In this document: positions 46,009-57,423 of the stretch, piece after piece
How positions within the stretch are numbered: position 1 is the stretch's first letter
Layout: each line of letters opens with the position of its first letter
NCBI GenBank assembly: GCA_032164245.1
Contig: JAVMKO010000006.1
Location: 3,239,001 to 3,303,000, forward strand
Origin: Sternotherus odoratus
Lineage: Eukaryota; Chordata; Testudines; Kinosternidae
DNA length: 64,000 nucleotides
Direction of reading: 5' to 3'
The notes under the pieces: model-generated
What the model was told of the DNA's origin: nothing
What the model saw: only the letters and a program-made list of their open reading frames with translations
Databases searched by the model: none
Program-made: the position numbers and the translations under genes

Positions 46009-47139
46009 GATGTGTCTAGAGAGGGCCTACCACAAGCTCTGGTACCACTGCAATATAAATAGTCATCAGTGTTCTGCCCTCTGCATAGCTATCATTGTTG
46101 GTGTGCTATGATTGTTCTCTCTGGATAGTATCCCTCTGCCCATTGGCTGGCTCTTCCATGCTACCCATGATCCTTTTATCTTATTGCGCCTCATGACTTT
46201 CTTCTTTAGCCAAAATTCATCCCATCTCCTCTTTTCTGGTACCAGTATTCTTCTGCTGGGCATGGTGCCTCCCTCCATAGTGACAATCTGTGTCTTGGGT
46301 TTCTAAAATACCGATCGCTGCTGTTAGATTCTCCCCCATTCCAAATAAACTGGAATTGCCCCATCCTAACACTGAACATTTAATCTGTTGTACGTAAGCG
46401 TAAGAGCTACTTTAGGCATCTCCTTTTCCAAGCTCTGCGCAAAACACTTTAATGGCAAGTGGTTAAAGAACATTTGGTTGATTAAATGACATACTTGTAA
46501 CTTAAAAAAAACAGTAATTTTTTAAGACTGTGTATTTTTTGTTATGAGTACCTGCAGCCAATTATCTCAACAGAGCAGTTTCTTCCAAATCATCCAGGCA
46601 CAGTTATACAACAGAGCCACCTCTATGGAACAACATCATTTTATTTCACTCAGTAAAAAGTTGATGGGTAGTTTTAAGGTCAGGATGTTGTCTAATCTGC
46701 TGCAGTAACACCAGGCCAGAGAGGGCTGTAAAGAGTAATAGAAAATTGCTTAAATAGCTAACCACTTGGAATAGTCTCTACTTCTAGGTCCTGAAACCAC
46801 TGCAGAGCACAGGTTGGGGAAGAGATATTTATGAAATATGGAAAAATTTGTATTTCTGATATATAAATGGGAAGCAATAACCACGGACAGGCAAGTTTCT
46901 GAACCGATCCCAGTGAAGTCAATGGGAATTGTTTTTCCTGTAGACTTAAATGGGCTTTGACTTGGGCCCTATATTAGCAGAGATGACACGGGGTTAACAA
47001 TGGGAGAATCTTAAAGTGGGAGTTTTGGCTTTGGCAAGCTTCCTAAAATATAAATGTTTATCTGACTTATTTGGCAACTTCTCAGCAGAGATAGGATCAC
47101 GTTCGATTCAGAGCCCGGGAAATAAACTACTGGGATTTA
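46007..47139. other. No firmly recognised feature
   Basis: 46885-46970 has GTGAAGTCAATGGGAATTG and TGGGCTTTGACTTGGGCCC, an old palindromic-repeat piece. The rest is unassigned. Confidence 0.4.
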
Positions 47140-47300
47140 GAGTCTGTCTGTGGCCATGGGGCCCATATTATCATAATAGCTGAGCACTTCACACACTTAA
47201 TGCATTTTCTATGCAGAAACTTAAGTTGAGAGACTTGCCCAAGGCTGCTCTGGAAGTCTGTCCCAGCCAGGAGACGATCCCATATCTCATCAAGCCTTCC
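47140..47300 (-). repeat. Probable MIR-like fragment
   Basis: GAGAGACTTGCCCAAGGC and nearby CAGGAGACGATCCCATATC match a minus-strand MIR core and flank, weakly. Confidence 0.4.
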
Positions 47301-47486
47301 CCTCTGTCCAGCCAATAAAGGAATACATGCTGGAATAAAGAAAAGAATGTTTGATTAAATGTGTTAGGTGGATTAAAATTGTTTGCTTCTGTATCTCTTT
47401 ATGGAAAAGTGAATTGGTAGGTAAACTTTACATAATCTTTAATTACTGCTGTCATTCATTATGATCAGTCAACCTGTGCATTAGTA

Positions 47487-47648
47487 CATAAGAACTGCCA
47501 GACTGGGTCAGACCAAAGGTCCATCCAGCCCAGTATCCTGTGTTTTGGCAGTGGCCAATGCCAGGTGCCCCAGAGGGAATGAAGAGAACAGGTCCATCCC
47601 CATCAACTGATCCATCCCCTGTCACCCATTCCCAGCCTCGGGTAAACC
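47487..47648 (-). mobile_element. CR1 LINE 3' end, minus strand
   Basis: AGACTGGGTCAGACCAAAGG, AGCCCAGTATCCTGTG and GGTGCCCCAGAGGGAATG match the piece at 39464. Truncated. Confidence 0.85.
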
Positions 47649-48230
47649 GTAATCTTTCACAAACGCAACTCCCAGGCAAAATCTCAAAGTGAAGCCACTA
47701 TACTTGCATCCTCTTGGTAGCATTGGTCAATTTCTTTGCAATATCACAATGGGAACCAGTGTCCATATTTTCATCTGCTATCCAGATCCTTCCCTGCACT
47801 ATTGCTCTTGGGAAGCAATCCTCCCATTTTGTCCCTCCGCCTGGCGGTGTACACTCCCCACTGTTAGTAGCATTCATTTATCTAAAGTAAATCTCTGACC
47901 ACAGAGAATTGTCTTTTTAACATTTTTTATGATAAACAATTTCAGTTGCTTTTGCACCTCCCTCTAGTTATTACAGGTTTTTGTGCCTTATACTCCCCTC
48001 TTCCTCATCCTCCTGTTCTTTTTCTCTATACTTCACTTTTCTTGTAATGCTTTTTTGTCCTGGCTAGAGCTTGCAGGCAGTGCAGAAAAGTATTTGTGAA
48101 TAAAAACTAGGAATTTTTGTTTTGGTTTTCACAATTCTTTCTGCAAGCATTCCTGAGGAATATTTGTAGACAGTGAAAGTCACAACTCATGAGACTTATA
48201 CATGATGTAGCCATGGGACTTATACATGAT
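47649..48230. other. Unassigned; short tandem duplication at its right end
   Basis: GACTTATACATGATGTAGC occurs at about 48193 and again at 48217, next to the LTR. Otherwise nothing is recognised. Confidence 0.45.
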
Positions 48231-48235
48231 GTAGC

Positions 48236-48666
48236 TGTTGCAGGGTACTCGGAGTCCCATAGAAATGAGGCACACACATAGCTGCTGAATAAAAGTGGTG
48301 AGTTTATTGAAGGCAGACTGTGACACACCCGCAACGGGGGCTCCCTTTGTTGCTGCCACTGCGAGACGGGGAAAGCCCGACGCATCGGAGCAATGCTCAG
48401 GGTGAAGCCCATTAGGCAGGGGCACGCTGACACAAATACCCATGCACATTTACATCTCATGCATACCTCATGAGTAGCTAATAACTTGTTTTGCCTCATT
48501 AGTATCTCACAATCCTTGCAAGCAGTTAGAAGCTGGAGTCCTGGTACACAATAGATAATGCAGGTATGCAAGGATGTTGCCTTGCCTGGGAGTAACCTTT
48601 CCCCAGTGTCTAGCGTGAGAGCGTTTCCTATATGAATACCGTTACAAAATCTTCTCGCACCCTACA
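48236..48666 (-). mobile_element. Retroviral-type solo LTR, 5-bp TSD
   Basis: On the minus strand the 431-bp unit begins TGTAGGGTGCGAG and ends ACCCTGCAACA. It is flanked by GTAGC at 48231-48235 and 48667-48671. AATAAA lies at 48308-48303, followed by a short R/U5-like end, as in an endogenous retrovirus LTR. There are no viral genes here; only the LTR remains. Confidence 0.85.
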
Positions 48667-48671
48667 GTAGC

Positions 48672-49624
48672 CATCTTGAAATCTGTTTTCTCTCTTCCTG
48701 TTTTTAGTTAGTCGACAGCTAGTGTCCTATAAAATGATCTATTTCAGGAATCTACTTCAGATACATTCAATTGCTGACAATCTCATGTGCTCCAGACCAT
48801 CAATCCTGTTACAATGATACATATAATTCATCTACATAACCTGCCTATGCAGGGTCATGGAGATGGTATTTATCTCTTAGCGTTAATATTGAGTTCCTGC
48901 CCCAAAGAACATACAATATCTCTTCTATCGAGTGTGTGAGCCATGCCTAGCATAACACAGCCCTGGTCTTGGCTGAGGTCTCTAACGCAATACCAACAAT
49001 AATTAGCATGCCCTGAGGCCACGTTGAATGTGTCTGTGAAACATCTAGCGCGAAGTCCTGTACCTGCCTTGCAAAGATTATAGTCCAGAAAAAGTCAAAT
49101 CAGATGCAATATTAATATGCATTGAGAACCTGATCCACAGTCCGTTAGTAAAGGGAGATTTTTTCATTTGTATAATGAGCTTTGGATAAAGTTCTAAACA
49201 CTGAGCCATAGCCAGATATTCTCAAAAGCTAGTGCAAGTCTTCCTAGTTTCATCTCACAATAACTTCATTTTACTTCATGGAATAAAATGACAGCTCTGA
49301 AATTTGCTAAATTGCATGAGAGATTCCTGATAAATCAACACCTACTGCCTGGAGTTGCAGAGAATTTTCAGGCCATTTCAACTAATGAGTGGGGAAGAAC
49401 ACTGAGGGCATATAAACATCTGAGTAAACCTTGTGCTTGCTATCAGTGTGCCTTCAACACCCAGCTAAGAGAAACTGACGACAATGTCTCCAATAGCCAT
49501 GTGGATTTTTACTGATTAGTTCTGCAGTAAATGGTGAAGCGTGATCTAGGGTGTTGTGATCTTCTCTGGGAATTCTAGATATACTCTAGGCATTATTTTT
49601 GGAAATTTTTCTTGGCCTGTATTG
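48672..49624. other. No recognised feature
   Basis: A 75-residue frame at 49288-49515 has no known domain. No repeat was recognised. Confidence 0.4.
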
Positions 49625-49672
49625 TCAAACTAGAGGATCATAGTGGTCCCTTCTGGTCCTGTAATCTATGCC
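49625..49672 (+). mobile_element. CR1 LINE 3' tip, plus strand
   Basis: CTAGAGGATCATAGTGGTCC, TTCTGGTCCTGTAATCTATG is the terminal part of a CR1 3' UTR subfamily like that at 59645. Confidence 0.6.
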
Positions 49673-49739
49673 AAGGTTTCACTGGCTTGTTCCCTTTTCA
49701 GAATATTGAGTCTCACTGGACCCAATGTCCAAGCAATAC

Positions 49740-50054
49740 CATCCCATCGGTGGCAGGTAGGGGAACCCAGACTTGCCCACTGCTCCAGGTTCCAGCCTAG
49801 AGACACTACAACACACAGCCATGGTCTGTTCAAATCCAACCCTTGCTGCTCACTCCCTGGGTTGCTTACTACAGGCTTTCTTCTCTGCCCTTCTCTCTTC
49901 AGGGTATGTCCTTCCCTGAGGGCCAGGGTCCTACTCTTTTCCTGGTTCCCTCTCTCGTTCTGTGGCTGCAAGCCTTTCTGTTTCCAGCTCCCTACTTTAT
50001 AATAGCCCTGCCCACACCTGCTCAGGTGAGTTGGGGTTGGTCCTCCAGCTTTGT
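49740..50054 (-). repeat. LTR fragment, minus strand
   Basis: A minus-strand TATAA-type box (49997-50002) lies between CTGCCCACACCTGCTCAGG-type text and pyrimidine-rich CTTCTCTCTTC text. This layout matches the other LTRs in reverse. No ends or target duplication were found. The opposite-strand 184-residue frame here is a by-product. Confidence 0.5.
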
Positions 50055-50315
50055 TCCTCGGCGGGTAGCACTCGATGTATCGGGGATCGATGTATCGCAT
50101 CTCATATAGACATGATAAATCAATCCCCAAATCAACTCCTGTACTCCACCTTGACAGGAGGAATAAGGTGGTATTGACAGGGCAGCGGCCCTGATCAACC
50201 CGCCGCCATGGGATGCTCAAGTAAGTCGAACTAATACTTCAATTTCAGCTATGCAAATAGTGTAGCTGAAGTTGCGTATTAGTTTGAACCCTCCCTCAGC
50301 ATAGCCCAGCCCTAA
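50055..50315. mobile_element. MITE with GGCTACACT family, truncated
   Basis: TGATAAATCAATCCCC, CTTGACAGGAGGAATAAGG and TTTCAGCTATGCAAATAG match the element at 6056-6322 in the opposite orientation, including the central hairpin. The right end is degenerate (CAGCATAGCCCAGCCC). Confidence 0.6.
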
Positions 50316-51231
50316 TTGGCCCTTTCAGAGCTTCCTTAACCGTTTTGTGGTTGATGGCTCATTCACCCCACCCCATCTCCACCGACTTGTAAAACCTACC
50401 CTAATATGGATAATATCTAGGAATTATATCATCGTTTAAATCCCGTTTCATCTCCTGTTGACCTTGAGAAGCTCCCTTACTGTCAAACACTTCTCGATCC
50501 AATCAGTACAGCAAAGACACATGGCATCCTCTAAGACCTACTGTTAATCTCGCTAGGAGAGAGAGATCTCAGGCCATAAAACTTTCTCCACGTGATGGAA
50601 GAACGACATCCCCTAAATATCACTTTTAAGTCACACGATTTTTTTAATTAAAAAATGAAAGTGATATCGGTGTGCAGGCAGCACTTCAGTCCTTGCTACA
50701 TGAAATAATGCCTTTTATAATTGAACATTTCCTGGCCAGGCATGGGGAGAGTAAAGTTCTATTCTGAAGACTCCGTCATTTTCAAGTGTGTCAAGGACAA
50801 CTGCTCTGCATTCAGAATCAGACCCAGCAAAAGGAGCTCCGAGGGGAAAGTCACTTTTTCTTTGGTTCCACATTTCAGATGTGCCCTGGGAATGGCCCCC
50901 TCGTCACTGGATCCTCCACTGTCTGCATTCGAAGGGTGGGGGTTGTTACTCAAACTTTTTCTTATGGAAAGGTGAAAAGTAGAAATAGATCAAAACCAAT
51001 GTGTTGCATCTCTGTTACTTTGATTTGTTGGGAGAGGGACTTGGATGGGATGGGGTGGCAAGATTTGAATCCATGGAACCAGACACATGCCTGAAGTTTG
51101 TTTTGTAGATTGGAGCCAAAACTGGAAGGTGCCTCTTTTTCCAGTTCCATCCTGTAGTGACCAAAAATTCGAAAGCGTTTGATTTTATGAGATGTTTTCC
51201 TGGAGTTGTTGGCAGGTTGACCCCAGGAGAT
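50316..51231. other. No recognised feature
   Basis: Overlapping short frames on both strands at 50721-51094 have no domain or exon borders. Otherwise unassigned. Confidence 0.4.
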
Positions 51232-51420
51232 GAGCGAAGGTGGGTGAGGTAATCGCTTTTACTGAACAAGCTTCTGTTGATGGAATGTACATGCTCTCAA
51301 GCTACACAGCTCTTCTGCCGGTCTGGGGAGGGAAGCAGAGTGCCAGAGATAAATATAAATGGGGACAGATTGTTAAGCAGAATGGAGTGAATGCTGCAAG
51401 AGGATGGAGAAGATGGGCAG
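51232..51420 (-). mobile_element. Penelope-like tail, family B
   Basis: AGGTGGGTGAGGTAATCGC, ACTGAACAAGCTTCTGTTG and CTCAAGCTACACAGCTCTTC match the family-B tail (20460 copy) with substitutions. The hammerhead-like CTGAAGA box has decayed. Confidence 0.65.
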
Positions 51421-51697
51421 TTGGCACCTTCAGGCCTTAAAATCCAAAAATCTGTTTGACATTTTGACTGGAAACCTCATTTCATCTTTATTTCACGGCT
51501 TGTCCTCCCTTCCCTACCACTCAAGTATGTCTGTCATCTTCATTTTCTGTGATTCTGATGTGGATTGGAAGCTTCTCAGGGTGAGGATCATATTTGAGTC
51601 CCCTTGAAGCTCCATGTGAAGTTTGGTGCTTTAGAAATATTTACTGCTGATAATATTAGTGGCTATTTGTAGCAAGATACACTGGCAAGGGCAGATG
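51421..51697. other. No recognised feature
   Basis: Nothing recognised in this gap. Confidence 0.4.
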
Positions 51698-51705
51698 CCC
51701 TGGTA

Positions 51706-52317
51706 CAGTGTTCCTCAGCCAGGGGTACACATACCCCTGGGGGTACGCAGAGGTCTTCCAGGGGAAATTAATCTCCTCTAGATCAGTGTTTTTCAACCTG
51801 AAGGTTGCAGTCCCCCCGGGGGGGGGGGGGGAGGGTCACAGGACAGGGTTAGGATAGGTCGTAAGTGCAGAGCTAGCTTTGGGAGAGACAATCAGGGCAA
51901 TTGTCCAGGGCCCCTCACCACAGAAGGTGCTGTGAAGCTAAATTACATCTTTCAGTCCCCGGGGGCTTCCCCTGCTGCCTGGGACCCGGCTTCAGACAAA
52001 GTTCCCAAGTGGAAAATGGGCTGAAGCCCACTGAGCAGTAAGTACAATATTCATGTTCCAATTCATTTATTTTACAATTGTATGGTAAAAATGAAAGTAC
52101 AATATTTGTTACAATCAATCTATTTTATAATGGTAAACATGAAGCAATTTCTCACTAATACTGTAGGGTGCTGTGACTTTTTAAATGTATTTTTGTGTGA
52201 TTTTTTCAAGCAAGCGGTTTTAAAGTGAGGTGAAACAAGCGGTTTTAAAGTGAGGTGCTCAAGGTAGATCAGACTCCTGAAAGGGGTACAGTAGTCTGGG
52301 AAGGTTGAGAACCACTG
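51706..52317. mobile_element. Non-autonomous hAT element with diverged 8-bp TSD
   Basis: Left end CAGTGTTCCTCAGCCAGGGG is complementary to the right end AAGGTTGAGAACCACTG. The flanking 8-mers CCCTGGTA and CCCTAGCA agree at 6 of 8. A 23-nt segment (CAAGCGGTTTTAAAGTGAGG) is tandemly duplicated at 52210-52257. A G run with surrounding text at about 51780-51960 looks like a secondary insertion. Confidence 0.75.
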
Positions 52318-52333
52318 CCCTAGCATATACCTC

Positions 52334-53248
52334 TGTAGCAGAGCGGTCACTCACCCCAGCGGCGCTTCCGTCTGGTCGTCTGGGGAATCCGCTCTTTCCA
52401 GCGTCCGGAGCGCCCTCTGCCGGCCGATGTCCGCTCCTGCTCTGGCCCCGTGTCCCTCCCAGACCCCGGTGCCCACGAACTGAGGGTGCTGCACCCTTGC
52501 AGAACCCCCCGAGTCTTAGGGTCTCCCCTTCCTGGGGAACCCTGCACCCACTATCCCTACCTTGCCTCAGGCTTTGCCTCTGCTAGTCACCATTTGCCTC
52601 CACGCACTGAGGCGGACTGCAGTATCAGGCTGCTCATCACAGGCAAGAAGGGTTTGGCCAGCTGCTTCTACCCAGCCTAGGGCTGCCTCCTGGCACCCTC
52701 AGTACCCAGTGGGTCGGGCCTATGCTAGGCACGGCAGCCTGGGGCCCTCTCTCTAGAGCTTTGCAGCTCCCTGGCTCCCAGTTGCCTGGCCCTCGCCCTG
52801 TCCCAGTCCAGGTACCCTGTTTTAGGCTCTCAGCAGCTAGGCCTGTCTCCCTCTGCTTACAGAGGAGACTGCCTTATCTCTAGCCCTGGGTGAGGCCTTC
52901 TGCCACGTCTTGCAGCCTGGGGCTCTCAGGCTAGAGCCCCCTAGCTCCAGGTGCCTAGCCCCAGCCCTGCACCTCCCTGGCTACCCACTCGCTCCCAGCA
53001 GCTAGGCCTGTCTCCCTCTGATCACAGAGGAGACTCTGTGTCTTCTGTTTTCCTCTCTTCTCCCTCTCTTCTCTCCCTTCAGGCCCTTGCCTCGCAGGCT
53101 TTTATGCAGGCCTGAGTGTTTGGGGCGTGGCCACTCAGCTGAGCCTGCTTCCCAATCAGTCTGGGAGTTTGCAGGCTCCTAGCCACAGACCCCTTTCCCA
53201 GGGCTATCCCAGCCCTGGCCGGCAGGGAGCGGGGAGCACCATGCTACA
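52334..53248 (-). mobile_element. 915-bp solo LTR, 5-bp TSD
   Basis: The ends form TGTAGCA ... TGCTACA, and ACCTC flanks both sides (52329-52333 and 53249-53253). A TATA-like GCATAAAAGCC on the minus strand at about 53105-53095 gives the orientation. It contains internal direct repeats (AGCAGCTAGGCCTGTCTCCC at about 52832 and 52999). GC-rich open frames inside are not genes. It is a different family from the 1804/12978 LTRs. Confidence 0.9.
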
Positions 53249-53253
53249 ACCTC

Positions 53254-54542
53254 ATTAAAAAAACCCATACGCTATGGAGGACTCCATCGACGCATGTGGA
53301 CACAGCAGACATTACTGCAGAATCTAAAATGGCTTCTGTATATCTGTGACCCTAGAGAAGAACAAATTTGGAATTCCATACTTTGCCACCAATTCAACAA
53401 AGTACATAAGCATGAACCTAATTCAGAGCACTGTAGTGCTGTTAACTTTTTAAGCACTCGAGTAATCTTACTGAAATTACGCACATTCCTACACATCTTG
53501 CTGAATTGAGGCAACAATCCTAATGTTACATTTAGTCCAGATTTGACATAGAAAATGTGGCTTCTTTGAAGTAACTGAAGTATGGGACTAAAACATTGAC
53601 TTTTACCAAGAGAGGTTTGAATTCCAACTGTGAAGAGGTTAATAGGCCGCTGCTGTTTCATGATATACATGTTGTCTCCTTAGATATCAGTGAAGCTGTG
53701 TGGGTTTCTGGTTCAAATCCTCGGTGTTCAGGAATTATGGCTTTAATCGGATATTAAAAAAATCTGTTTACAAATCAAGACACATGTTCAAATCCTGCTA
53801 CATGTGCTCCCAAATCTTGATATAATATCGTATGTACAATAGGACTTTGAATTTGCCACTTTCCTTTTCAGAGTGAAACGGTGAAAATGATGGGAATGTT
53901 TCAAATATGTAGACTTGGCAGGTAGACTGTTTCCAATTCTTTTTCATTTTCTACCCTGTGTGATGTGATTATATAATTGCCTGCCAGCTCAAGCAGAATG
54001 ACCTTTCCGAGTGAACCGCCAGGAATAAAGATGATGCATGTCACTTAAGAATCCGTTCCTATTTTTAAATATCATGCTGTAGTGAAAGGGGAGATGTAGG
54101 GGACCCAGTGCTGTCAGGTACCATCTGCACAAGAAATTGGTGCGACTCCAGTGAGCATACACACTCCTAGCCAGTCCTCGCAAGAGAAGTCCCAGCTCCC
54201 CTTGAAAAGTGTTCATCTGAATCTGCATAGCCAAGGATTAGTAAACAAAGTTAATATTCATTTTCGGGTACATCGTGTGTCTCTTTGCTGCACTTGAGTT
54301 AACCCGACAGTGTCTTTATGATAAAAAGGCAGATTTTTACTCCTCCTTTTCACTGAATAGATGGTAATGAAAGCCAGCGGAGCTTGGTTACTTTGATCCC
54401 CTGTATGTGTATGTCACATTCTACTCTCCAGGAAAGCGAAAGTGCTAAGTCTGTCAGATACATCTCCCATGAGGTCAAAGTGGGACTCCGGCTAAAACTC
54501 TGCCTCTCCCTAGAATAACAGAGTAGGACTCAAAATGAGGAG
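53254..54542. other. No firmly recognised feature
   Basis: TTTCTGGTTCAAATCCTCGG near 53707 looks like a pol III B box but no A box was found. A 132-residue minus-strand frame (53272-53670) has no known domain. Confidence 0.4.
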
Positions 54543-54930
54543 CCCTTGTGGCACCTTAGAGACTAACCAGTTTATTTGCGCATAGGCTTTTGTGGACTAA
54601 AACCCAGTTCATCAGATGTATGGAGTAGAAAAAAACAGGAGGCAGGTATATATACAACGTACATGGCAAGATGGGAGTTGTCTTTTGAAGTGGGGAGTCA
54701 CTGCTGACAAGACAATTCAATTAAAGTGGAAGTGGGCTGTTCTCAACAGTAGAATACCAAGGGAGGAAAAATCCCTTTTTAGTGATAATGAGCCCAATGT
54801 GAACAGGGTGGCCCATTTCAAACAATTGACCAGAAGGTGTGAGTACAGTAGGGGGAAATTAGTTTTTGTAATGACCCATCCACTCCCAGTCTATGTCTTG
54901 TTCTAAATACCTGAATGTCAGACAAATGCA
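54543..54930 (-). mobile_element. Penelope-like tail, family A, with 3' UTR
   Basis: CTTGTGGCACCTTAGAGAC, CCAGTTTATTTGCGCATAGG and CCCAGTTCATCAGATG mark the tail. Untranslated sequence continues to about 54930 (ACAATTGACCAGAAGGTGTG). On the minus strand CTGATGA is intact but the GAAA box is changed. Confidence 0.75.
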
Positions 54931-55034
54931 AATGAAGAACAGTGCTTGCTCATCAACGCCTAAGAATGCCAGGACCTGATCCCAAAATCTGTTGGAAATG
55001 TTTCCATTAATTTTAATGGGCTTAAGCTCAGAAG

Positions 55035-55184
55035 TAAATCGAGGTCCGTTAAATCGAGGGTTTACTGTATTTCCATCCTGACAGGAAGAACCATTAAAAA
55101 GATTGCTCCCAAGCATTCTTTTTAATGGTTCTTCCTGTCAGGATGGAAATACAGTAAACCCTCGATTTAACGGACCTCGATTTA
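55035..55184. repeat. Perfect 66-bp inverted repeat with 18-nt loop
   Basis: Positions 55035-55100 are the exact reverse complement of 55119-55184; the loop is 55101-55118. The right arm covers 33 bp of flank plus the first 33 bp of the Tigger-type MITE at 55152. It therefore formed after that insertion. Confidence 0.97.
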
Positions 55185-55576
55185 ACGGACTTTGGATGCA
55201 ACGGACAAAATTTCTAAGCAAGTCTGATGCATCCGAAATCCATTTGTCGAGGGATGGCTGCCGGCTCCTGGCTGCCGCCCGGGTCCATGCAGCGGGTGGG
55301 CTGGCTGCCGGCTCCCGGCTGCCGCCCGGGTCCAGGCAGTGGGCGAGCTGGCTGCCAGCTCCCGGTTGCCGCCCGGGTCACAGCAGCGGGCGGGCTGGCT
55401 GCCGGCTGCCGCCCGGGTCCCAGCAGCAGGCGGGCTGCGGAGCTGCTGCCCCGGCGCTGTGGCGGGCGGGCTGCTGCTCCGACAGCTCGGGGTTTTTTTT
55501 TGTATTAAATAACGGACTTTCTGATTTAACGGACACCCCCTCGCCCGAATTAGTCCGTTAAATCGAGGTTTTACTG
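55152..55576. mobile_element. Tigger/pogo-type MITE with GC-rich minisatellite core
   Basis: The unit lies between TA dinucleotides (55150-55151 and 55577-55578). It starts CAGTAAACCCTCGATTTAAC and ends TTAAATCGAGGTTTTACTG. The interior (about 55255-55460) repeats GGCTGCCGGCTCCCGGCTGC and GCCGCCCGGGTC blocks of roughly 50 bp. There is no transposase. Confidence 0.88.
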
Positions 55577-55578
55577 TA

Positions 55579-55641
55579 ATAGAATATCAGGGTTGGAAGG
55601 GACCTCAGGAGGTATCTAGTCCAACCCCCTGCTCAAAGCAA
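55579..55641 (-). mobile_element. CR1 LINE 3' tip
   Basis: AGAATATCAGGGTTGGAAGG and GTCCAACCCCCTGCTCAAAG are the CR1 3' terminus in reverse, next to the MITE. Confidence 0.75.
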
Positions 55642-57104
55642 TGTATCCTGCCTTCACTTACACATGCACAGTCCAACTGAAGTCAACCCTCAGCGTGCTT
55701 CTCTGTTCTTCCGTGAAGTCAGTGGAGCTGCCCAGGTGGACACGAGGGCAGAATTTGGGGATTGATCCAAAGTTTATAAAAAATCAATGAAGAGCCTCCC
55801 ACTGATTTATGAGACGTTTTGGATAAGGCCCTTGATTTTTGTGGTCTGTCTTCACTAGACTATTATGCCCTGAGTCAATTGCCTGCCAGTTAACTTGAGG
55901 TGGTCAACACAATTGTGAAGGCTAGTGGAACACCTCACATGGTCTGGGTACAGAGAAAATACCAGTAACCTGGATGAAATAAGGATTGTCCATGGCAGGC
56001 TAGCTAGGCGGACATTTTAACTGCCTCTTCTTAGTTGCTAATCAGTGAACTTGAGGTTCAAAAGTCTAAGACAAAGACATTTGCAAACTCTAAGAACTTG
56101 TGTGCTCCCTCTGAACACTCCCTGCAGCTCTGGAACCCTTTCACGGCTCTGTTTTCCTGAACCTTTCTGCTGCTTTTTAGCCCTCTTTACCCTGTCTCTA
56201 CTTGCCCTAAGATTTTCTTGCTGTCCATGGACCCTCGTTTTTTTATGCAATTCCGGCAGGAGAAATTGAATAAAATAAACATGACATTAAGAAACATTAA
56301 AATGTGGCGCATAAAATGCCTGCCCTCCAGCAAGGGCAAGGTGAAGCACAGCAGTGGCCATGTGAGGGGACCAAAGCAAAGTACAATATAGATGGAGAGA
56401 ACTGCATGGCATCTGTACCATAGTTAATCGCTCTCTAAAGAAGGGCTCTGGGAACAGCAAAGGCCAAGGCTGTGAGAGGCTGAGCCCAGCCACAGTACTC
56501 AATAAATCACCGCGTTCCAGTCCCTCCTAGGCAAGCTCGCATGGGTTTTAGTTTAGGGAAAATTCCCTACTAGCTGCAGCACATGGCTGATTTTGCATTG
56601 TGAGAATACGTTGCCCTTATGCTGGCAGAGCACGTCAGCATGTGACTAGCTTGAAGTCCGTGAGATTGTTCGTGTGCTCACAGTTAAGCATGTGCAGAAT
56701 TTTTTTGGTGGATCAGGCCAGTCAGGCAGACGGGTAATTGCTGGTGGATGTCACAGATTTCTGGTTATGGTGCAAATACTAAGCCAAGTGACAGCAGGGT
56801 CTCAAGGGTCTTTGCATGGCTAAAATATATTTCGCCACCATTCTAGGCTGCAGATGGGGGCATTGGGAAGGACTGTGCCCTAGAAGGCAAGTGTTCCTGG
56901 TGCACAGAGGGAAGATGCATGTTGCACTTGCACCATTTCTTCTGGATGGTTCAGATTTCTCCATCCCCCTCTCTCTGGCAAGCCCAGCCATTGCCTGCCC
57001 CCAACTGCTTTTAGGGTAAATTGTACCAGGCCTGAGGTTGTCTTTTGATAGTACAATTATTTAATTGTCTCTCTTTGGTACAGGCATGCACTGAAAGGAG
57101 AATA
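55642..57104. other. Mostly unassigned; palindromic-repeat piece at 56600-56730
   Basis: 56600-56730 resembles the palindromic repeat at 10418. Short frames elsewhere (56045-56269, 56816-57019) have no known domain. Confidence 0.4.
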
Positions 57105-57423
57105 CAGTAGACTCTCAATTATCTGGGATGATAGGCAAAAAATTAATCCTGATTAACACAATCCCAGATAATCACCATTCATAGGAGATATGGGGGGAGG
57201 GGCGGGTTGGTTCACTAGCCACCCTGCGCTGGGAGGAGGTGGTGTTGGTTCACTGGCTGTCCTGCACCCTGGTGGGTTTTTGTTTGTTTGTTTGTTTTTG
57301 TTCTGTTTGTGCTTGGGGTGGCAACAAAGCCAGAGCTGACCCTCTGAGTTGCGTGTATTATTTTGACATCCTGGTTAATCCACAACCCGGCTAACCTGAT
57401 CCTGGATAATCAAGAGTCTACTG
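57105..57423. mobile_element. Tigger/pogo-type MITE
   Basis: Inverted ends CAGTAGACTCTCAATTATC and GGATAATCAAGAGTCTACTG are flanked by TA (57103-57104 and 57424-57425). It contains a (GTTT)n stretch and a GCTTGGGGTGGCAACAAAGC fragment of the repeat seen at 425 and 3108. Non-autonomous. Confidence 0.85.

Noticed and set aside
49666..50220. 184-residue minus-strand frame
   Set aside because: It runs across an LTR fragment and a MITE, with no domain.
52305..52756. Overlapping GC-rich frames
   Set aside because: They fall within the solo LTR at 52334-53248.
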